In this document: piece by piece, positions 31,657 through 36,394 of the stretch
How positions within the stretch are numbered: position 1 is the first letter of the stretch
Layout of the letters: each line of letters starts with the position of its first letter
Origin: Clostridia bacterium
GTDB taxonomy: Bacteria > Bacillota > Clostridia > Oscillospirales > CAG-272
Assembly: GCA_017547655.1 (NCBI GenBank)
Contig: JAFYPF010000007.1
Location: forward strand, 1-36,394
Reading direction: 5' to 3'
Length of the DNA stretch: 36,394 bases
Notes under the pieces: generated by a model
The model's input: only the letters and a program-made list of their open reading frames with translations
What the model was told of the DNA's origin: nothing
Databases searched by the model: none
Position numbers and translations under genes: made by a program

Positions 31657-32208
31657 TTACAATTCGCGCATACCCTTAAGTTTTGTTTTTATTCTGTATA
31701 GAGCGTTATCAACAGCCTTCACGGATCTGCCGAGAGAATCTGCAATTTCCTTGTACGATTTATTTTGCATATACAAACGAAATACAGAATACTCAAAAAC
31801 ACTCAACAGCTCTTCAATCTTTTTTTCCATCCGACGAGCATCCTCGCCTTCAAGAAAAGAGTGCGCCGGATCACCGTACCCCTTGCGCTTTTCGGCATTT
31901 TCTTTAGGCACTTTCAATTTCTTTGATGCCGTCCTAAGCAACGATACAAGCCTATTTCTAACACATATCTTCGCATATAAGCCAAACGTAACCGAACCCG
32001 TCGGTTTATAGGTTTGAACTGCGGAATAGAATCCCCAAGTCGCCTCTTGCATAAAGTCGTCTTCGGTAAACAAAACATTACCGCATTTAGAGGCATATCT
32101 CTTGCCCATACTTTCAATCAACGGCTTAAACAAAACTGTCAAGTCAGCAAAAGAATTTCCATCTCCCGACCGAGCAAGTTCTATAAGTGACAGTATATTA
32201 TCGTCCAC
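31657..32208 (-). CDS. RNA polymerase sigma factor, SigH-like (sigma-70 family)
   Basis: The 183-residue sigma factor has region 2 (FKPLIESMGKRYASKCG...FTEDDFMQEATWGFYSAVQTY, 27-67) and a region 4 helix-turn-helix (SYKEIADSLGRSVKAVDNALYRIK, about 151-174). The latter closely resembles SigH, which starts sporulation and transition-state genes. It is shorter than Bacillus SigH (about 218), so it may be a SigH paralogue rather than Spo0H itself. The start is a GTG with AGGTG 6 nt upstream. Its own promoter is at 32242-32269. Confidence 0.85.
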   Translation of the reverse strand: MDDNILSLIELARSGDGNSFADLTVLFKPLIESMGKRYASKCGNVLFTEDDFMQEATWGFYSAVQTYKPTGSVTFGLYAKICVRNRLVSLLRTASKKLKVPKENAEKRKGYGDPAHSFLEGEDARRMEKKIEELLSVFEYSVFRLYMQNKSYKEIADSLGRSVKAVDNALYRIKTKLKGMREL

Positions 32209-32241
32209 TAATTACACCTAATTCTACTGATACATATTGAC

Positions 32242-32269
32242 ATTATACCACTAAATATAAATTTGTCAA
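32242..32269 (-). promoter_or_regulatory. promoter of the SigH-like gene
   Basis: On the minus strand: TTGACA (32269-32264), a 16-nt spacer and TATAAT (32247-32242) preceded by TGG. Transcription would begin near 32235. Confidence 0.8.
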
Positions 32270-32353
32270 TAGTTTTTTAACAAATATATTTCAATTAAGA
32301 TTTAATATTAGTGAAATTTGTACAAACTTTTGTAATATTTCACATTTATTAAC

Positions 32354-32902
32354 TTAATTCAACAAATAATCCACCTCTCCGGATAGGAGCGCAAGTATGC
32401 CGCGATATATATGCTCCGGATGCGAATCAAAGTTATATACCATTCTGTCCACCTGCTTTTGATTATCTAAAACGAACTTCAATTCCATCAATTCAAGTCC
32501 ACCGTCCGCTATGGTACACTTAAGTTCGTATTTACCTCTGGGCAAAGCTCTTACGTCAGTAGAAATTTTCGTACCTTTCTTTTTAAATGAAATCAACCTC
32601 AAAGCGCTCTTCATAGCCTTTTCTTTCACGCTTGAAAGAAGTCGGCCGCTAAGCGTCTCTGCAATATGCCTTCCCTTATCGGTTATAGTTACAACGTTTC
32701 CATTATCTTCTCCGCTATCGGAAGCTGTTTTCAACAGATTGTCCGACGCGCACAGTTCGTCAAACGCTTCGATAAAATCAAAGCTCGTTATAAATCCATC
32801 CTGAACAGACATATCATGAAGATCCTCATAAGCCAACGGGTATCCTATATTATTCAAAATATAGAGTATAAATATTTTTATATCGTCTCTGTCTGATAAC
32901 AT
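32354..32902 (-). CDS. DUF4364 family protein
   Basis: The 182-residue protein starts with a winged-helix-like part (IKIFILYILNNIGYPLAYEDLHDM, then ...VVTITDKGRHIAETL near residue 70-84), typical of DUF4364. An alpha/beta C-terminal domain follows. The family is confined mainly to Clostridia and has no proven function; the first domain suggests DNA binding. GAGGAG lies 6 nt before the ATG. It stands between an oligopeptide-binding lipoprotein gene and the sigma factor gene, all on the minus strand. Confidence 0.8.
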   Translation of the reverse strand: MLSDRDDIKIFILYILNNIGYPLAYEDLHDMSVQDGFITSFDFIEAFDELCASDNLLKTASDSGEDNGNVVTITDKGRHIAETLSGRLLSSVKEKAMKSALRLISFKKKGTKISTDVRALPRGKYELKCTIADGGLELMELKFVLDNQKQVDRMVYNFDSHPEHIYRGILALLSGEVDYLLN

Positions 32903-32927
32903 TTTGTCTCCTCTGTATTAACCACAA

Positions 32928-32956
32928 ACAGCCGGAGCTTTTGTGTCTCCGGCTGT
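32928..32956 (-). terminator. terminator after the oligopeptide-binding protein gene
   Basis: ACAGCCGGAG and CTCCGGCTGT make a strong GC stem. The tail after it is only TTGTGGTT, a weak T-run, so it may be a partial terminator that lets some transcript reach the DUF4364 gene. Confidence 0.55.
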
Positions 32957-32970
32957 AAGCTATTCAAAAA

Positions 32971-34722
32971 TCACTGTTCTTGCGCCAACTCTTCTACGTT
33001 TGTATAGGCTTCATAATTCTTAAGTTTAGCCTCTGTCATTATGGGGCAACCATAATAATCAAACGAGAAGCCCTTAAATGATTTGCTGGAAACGTACGCA
33101 TTCTGTAATGTTACAAGAGGCATTACAGGCATATCTCTCATAAGAATTTCTTCAGCTTCATGGAGATATTTTGTCTTAACCTCTCTGTCAAGCTTTTCAT
33201 TAAATGCCGCATCTATTTTAGCATTGTATTCTTCACTGTTATAGCCTGTTACGCCGGGCTTAATATCCCAACCGCCCTCTTCGGGGTTAGCAAGGTCGAG
33301 AGCTGTTCCCGCATAACCTAGAGCAAAACCTGCAAGCGTTGCAAAAGCATCTGTAGAGAACATCTGAAGGTCAATTGCCGCCACGTCGAAATCGCCTGCC
33401 ATAAACGCCTGCTCAAACAAGTCAACGTAAACTACGTACTCATTGGAAGTAACCTTCTTTTCAGCTCCGAGCTTCTTAATCTTTACATCAAAACCAAGCT
33501 GTTTCCAAACGCCTTTTGCATATTCCGCAATAGCAACGTCTACATCATTCTCTCTTACACTAATAGTAAACGACTTCTCTTCAAGAGTTACACCCTTGAG
33601 AAGAGCTTTAGCTCCGTCAATATCACCGGTAGTCTTAATAAGGTCGCCGCCCTCTTCTCTAAAGCTGTTCTTTCTTGAAGTATTAAACACGCCGTCGGTA
33701 ATAAGACCTGTTGCCGCTTCGGCAAACACAACCAAATCAGCAATAGCCTCTCTGTCAAGCGCCATGGAAAGTGCCTGTCTTACCTTGACATCTGCGAATA
33801 TCTTATTATTTGTATTAAAGTAGTAGGTGTGAACGTTTTGCATATCCACAGTCTTAACACTGGATTCCCAAGCTTCTCTTGAAGCAAGAGCAATTTCGGA
33901 GTTATAGAAAACTTCGCCGTTTTTATATGCAACAAGCTGTTCGTTCGCATCAACTCTGAGGTCAATATACAAACGATAAGGCTTTACAACCTTGTCTTCA
34001 GCATGTTTTTCGATATCTCGGTAATAGTAGGAGTTGCGCTGGAGAGCCATCTTCTCGCCGGGGTTAAATGAACGAACCGCGAAAGGACCATTACTTACCA
34101 TAATCGCAACGTTGGATGCCCAGTTTTCCGCCTTACCGAGAATATCCTCACGAAGCGGAACGAGCAAGGGAGATGCAAGATTTTCTATAAACAAATCGTA
34201 ATTGATAGGACCTTCGAAATAAATCTCAAATGTCTTTGTATCAATAGAATATAAACCTACGTCATCGGGAGAGCAATCTCCGTTCTTGTAGCTCTTTGCA
34301 TTCTTGATGTCAAACAGCATCGGAGCTGCGCTACAAGAAAATTCGGGATCAAGAATTCTCTTCCAAGCAAACACAACGTCATCAACAGCAACCTCTCTGC
34401 CGTCGCTCCAACCGGTCTTATTTATAGTAACTTCCATCTTGTAGATGTCGTTCTCTTCATCTTCGATAATCTTATAATCCTTACAAAGCGCTTTTTCGAC
34501 TTTACCGTTTGCATTAAGAGTAAAAAGTCCTTCATAAACCATACCCATGATTTTAGTCGCAGCATCATCGATGTAAGCATAGATCGGATCAAGGTTATAA
34601 ATTTTAGATGTCATGTAGGTTCTGATAACAGCACCCTTGTCGTCATCGTCTTTCTTGCCGCAACCTGCTACAACAGAAACGACCATCACAAGGCATAATA
34701 AAAGCGCCAATAATCTTTTCAT
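32971..34722 (-). CDS. oligopeptide ABC transporter substrate-binding lipoprotein (SBP_bac_5 family)
   Basis: The 583-residue protein has a lipoprotein signal ending VVAGC (Cys21) and a Lys/Asp-rich linker, then the OppA/DppA-type fold. Typical blocks are IYNLDPIYAY, MVYEGLFTLN, NKTGWSDGREVAVDDVVFAWKR split over 130-150, VRQALSMALDREAIADLV and MPVMPLVTLQ. It would capture peptides outside the membrane for an ABC importer. No permease or ATPase genes adjoin it, so it is an orphan here. GAGGGGG precedes the ATG. I found no clear promoter. Confidence 0.9.
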   Translation of the reverse strand: MKRLLALLLCLVMVVSVVAGCGKKDDDDKGAVIRTYMTSKIYNLDPIYAYIDDAATKIMGMVYEGLFTLNANGKVEKALCKDYKIIEDEENDIYKMEVTINKTGWSDGREVAVDDVVFAWKRILDPEFSCSAAPMLFDIKNAKSYKNGDCSPDDVGLYSIDTKTFEIYFEGPINYDLFIENLASPLLVPLREDILGKAENWASNVAIMVSNGPFAVRSFNPGEKMALQRNSYYYRDIEKHAEDKVVKPYRLYIDLRVDANEQLVAYKNGEVFYNSEIALASREAWESSVKTVDMQNVHTYYFNTNNKIFADVKVRQALSMALDREAIADLVVFAEAATGLITDGVFNTSRKNSFREEGGDLIKTTGDIDGAKALLKGVTLEEKSFTISVRENDVDVAIAEYAKGVWKQLGFDVKIKKLGAEKKVTSNEYVVYVDLFEQAFMAGDFDVAAIDLQMFSTDAFATLAGFALGYAGTALDLANPEEGGWDIKPGVTGYNSEEYNAKIDAAFNEKLDREVKTKYLHEAEEILMRDMPVMPLVTLQNAYVSSKSFKGFSFDYYGCPIMTEAKLKNYEAYTNVEELAQEQ

Positions 34723-35105
34723 TAGGTGAGCCCCCTCATAAGAATTAAAATTTGTGGTAAAATATAATTTGTTTGCATTTTTAACTTGATTTTATTCAAA
34801 AAAGAAATCTGAATTTTCTTATTTGCACAGCAGAAAAAAGCATACCAAAACACCGTATAATTTTAACATATTTTTATGTTTTAATCAACGGTATTCCGCA
34901 TGTTTTTAAACTTTTAGCCATTTGCACAATTACTTATTTCGTTTTTGGCTATTTCGCACAACAATTTAACTTTATCTGTTTAATTATAATATATAAACAA
35001 GGATCTTTCAAGGGTTATTTAAAAGAGTTTTAGATTTTTTTACATATTTTTTGTATTCTTGAAAATAATTAAATAAAAACACCATATTTTATCGAGGTAA
35101 AACGT
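34723..35105. other. intergenic region between divergent genes
   Basis: This 383-nt AT-rich gap lies between the oligopeptide-binding gene and gpr. It holds the ribosome-binding sites of both genes (GAGGGGG at 34728-34734 and GAGGT near 35093) and two imperfect direct copies of a TTTTRGCYATTT(C)GCACAA block at about 34912-34960. I see no confident promoter, riboswitch or RNA gene. Confidence 0.4.
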
Positions 35106-35996
35106 ATGAATCACCAACACTATTTGCGCACCGACCTTGCCGCCGAAAGCCCGAGTATTGAAAAATCTCAAACTACGGATGGCGTATCCGTAAACGTAGA
35201 AAAAAACAACTTCTCCGAAACTGCAATTATTAAAATACTCAACCGGACAGGCGAAGAACAGCTTGGAAAGCCCAAAGGAACCTATATAACTATAAGCTTC
35301 GGAAAGGCCTGGAATCTCCCCGAAAACGATATACAAAACATCATTAACACAGTTGCAGAAAAAATCAAATTACTCGCATCACAGCTTTTACCAGAAAAGA
35401 AAGAATACAGCATTCTCGTCGTAGGTCTTGGCAACAGATATATAACCTCCGACGCTTTAGGGCCTTTAACAGTGAAGGAAATAACCGTCACCCGACATCT
35501 TCAAGACAAAAGTCCACAGCTATTTAAAATGCTTAATCAGCAAAACGTTTCAGCGTTAGCCCCGGGAGTTCTTGGGCAAACGGGAATTGAAACGGCAGCG
35601 CTTATAAAAAGCGCAGTCAACACAGTATCTCCCGACCTTGTCGTTGCAATAGACGCCCTTGCCGCAAAAAGTGTCAATCGTCTTGCCACAACAATACAAA
35701 TTTGCGACACGGGCATAGCGCCCGGCTCGGGTATAGGTAACACGAAGCAAGCAATAAATCGAGAAACACTCGGTGTTCCCGTTATAGCCGTAGGCGTCCC
35801 AACAATGGTAAGCTCCGCCACGCTTGTTTATGATGCGCTCGAAAAAGCTCAAGTAAAAAACATCAGCGAAGAGTTAATTGAGGTGCTTGACAACGGCATA
35901 AGCTTTTTCGTTACGTTAAATGAGACGGATGCCGTAATAAACCTCCTATCACGCATGTTATCCGAAAGCATTGACCTGGCCTTTTCCACAGTATAA
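35106..35996 (+). CDS. gpr: germination protease (spore endopeptidase GPR)
   Basis: GPR degrades the small acid-soluble proteins that protect spore DNA, at germination. The 296 residues include the N-terminal LRTDLA block (7-12) of the auto-processing region and VVGLGNRYITSDALGP with Asp116. A second aspartate is Asp183 in AIDALAA. These two match the aspartates essential in Bacillus GPR. Also present are GIAPGSGIGN and PVIAVGVPTMV. It is shorter than Bacillus GPR (about 370) but close to clostridial forms. Sporulation-type promoter motifs were not clear. spoIIP, a common neighbour, is not adjacent. Confidence 0.95.
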   Translation: MNHQHYLRTDLAAESPSIEKSQTTDGVSVNVEKNNFSETAIIKILNRTGEEQLGKPKGTYITISFGKAWNLPENDIQNIINTVAEKIKLLASQLLPEKKEYSILVVGLGNRYITSDALGPLTVKEITVTRHLQDKSPQLFKMLNQQNVSALAPGVLGQTGIETAALIKSAVNTVSPDLVVAIDALAAKSVNRLATTIQICDTGIAPGSGIGNTKQAINRETLGVPVIAVGVPTMVSSATLVYDALEKAQVKNISEELIEVLDNGISFFVTLNETDAVINLLSRMLSESIDLAFSTV

Positions 35997-36219
35997 CAAA
36001 AACCATATTAACCTACAACAACCGCAACAAATAAGGTTTTGAGCCTAATATTTCTCTTTTAATAAATAACACATGCATTTACACGAATTCAAAAAAATAT
36101 GTATCAGTATGCGCCGGAAACTTTATTAAATTTCTTATAAACGAGCATTGCAAAGAATACAGAAAAGTTGTATTTTCAAATAAACAACCGTCATAATAAA
36201 GTATATCCGACCATATAAT

Positions 36220-36256
36220 AGACCGAGGTAAAATTTGTTACCTCGGTCTGTTTTTG
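36220..36256 (+). terminator. Rho-independent terminator after gpr
   Basis: GACCGAGGTAA and TTACCTCGGTC form an 11-bp stem and are followed by TGTTTTTG. The 220 nt between the gpr stop and this hairpin hold nothing I recognise. Confidence 0.75.
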
Positions 36257-36265
36257 GTATATGAA

Positions 36266-36289
36266 AACCACCAGCTAAGCTGGTGGTTC
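36266..36289. repeat. short palindrome (AACCACCAGC / GCTGGTGGTT)
   Basis: A 10-bp perfect inverted repeat with a 3-nt loop lies just past the terminator. No T-run follows. It resembles common clostridial intergenic hairpins. Confidence 0.5.
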
Positions 36290-36329
36290 AAAAGAGGCTT
36301 TTGCCGTTGAGCAATCCCGCCGCAGCGGT

Positions 36330-36380
36330 AGGCTCCTCTGTGTAAGGGGAGCTGTCAGCGAAGCTGACTGAGGGGTTGTT
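36330..36380 (+). repeat. third copy of the DUF559-associated structured repeat
   Basis: Hairpin 1 is GCTCCTCT/AGGGGAGC (36332-36352, one G-T pair). Hairpin 2 is GTCAGC/GCTGAC (36354-36368), and the end is GAGGGGTTGTT. It has the same orientation as the left copy at 9314. An ATG at 36386 lies 10 nt after its GAGGGG, so a gene may begin here and run off the window. Confidence 0.6.
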
Positions 36381-36394
36381 TGAATATGTTTTTA

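Noticed and set aside
35041..35100. Possible sigma-F/G promoter before gpr (TGAAAA, 17 nt, CATATTT).
   Set aside because: The predicted start would fall inside the ribosome-binding site of gpr and the -35 match is poor.

Overview
The window looks like chromosome from a spore-forming, low-GC member of class Clostridia. Three things point there: a germination protease (gpr), a SigH-like sigma factor with a DUF4364 protein, and a clostridial-order rnfCDGEAB operon. The type 1B dihydroorotate dehydrogenase (pyrD plus pyrK) and the sortase-type cell-wall anchor fit a Gram-positive host. I cannot name the genus.

Layout. Positions 1-2.8 kb form an accessory strip on the + strand: two paralogous four-helix-bundle (23S rRNA IVS-type) proteins, an unknown membrane protein, a FliB-like lysine methylase, a possible structured RNA, and dispersed hairpin repeats. 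From 2.8 to 8.6 kb on the - strand are a membrane-tethered FKBP/trigger-factor-like foldase and a 1493-residue repeat surface protein ending in VPETG plus a membrane anchor. From 8.77 to 9.88 kb is a small + strand cassette bracketed by a 15-bp inverted repeat; it holds a small membrane protein and a DUF559 endonuclease-like gene that sits inside its own structured inverted repeats. From 9.9 to 15.1 kb is the Rnf operon. tRNA-Met and tRNA-Glu follow at 15.34-15.50 kb on the + strand. From 15.75 to 24.66 kb is a pyrimidine operon, pyrC-carB-pyrK-pyrD-pyrF-pyrE-pyrB-pyrI. It has its own promoter and a terminator hairpin in its leader, but no carA and no pyrR in the window. From 25.05 to 31.09 kb are a DUF2344 protein and its radical SAM partner (translationally overlapping), a very unusual degenerate P-type-ATPase-like membrane protein, and rlmB. 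From 31.3 to 34.7 kb are a zinc-ribbon protein, the SigH-like sigma factor, a DUF4364 protein and an orphan oligopeptide-binding lipoprotein. At 35.1-36.0 kb is gpr on the + strand, followed by a terminator and another copy of the structured repeat seen around the DUF559 gene.

How the genes work together. The pyr operon supplies every de novo UMP enzyme from carbamoyl phosphate synthetase onward except the glutaminase subunit. Rnf couples reduced ferredoxin oxidation to NAD+ reduction and ion pumping, typical of an anaerobic fermenter. The surface protein and the extracytoplasmic foldase are neighbours and could be functionally linked, but they have separate promoters.

The most unusual items are: the P1B-ATPase-like protein at 27.6-30.3 kb, which has lost every catalytic motif and carries a 335-residue acidic extension; the DUF559 element, whose ribosome-binding site, last seven codons and terminator are all provided by covarying hairpin repeats; a candidate structured RNA at 1.07-1.26 kb with mutually exclusive pairings; and the pyr leader attenuator, which lacks a recognisable PyrR site. 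All assignments come from reading the sequence; no database search was run.
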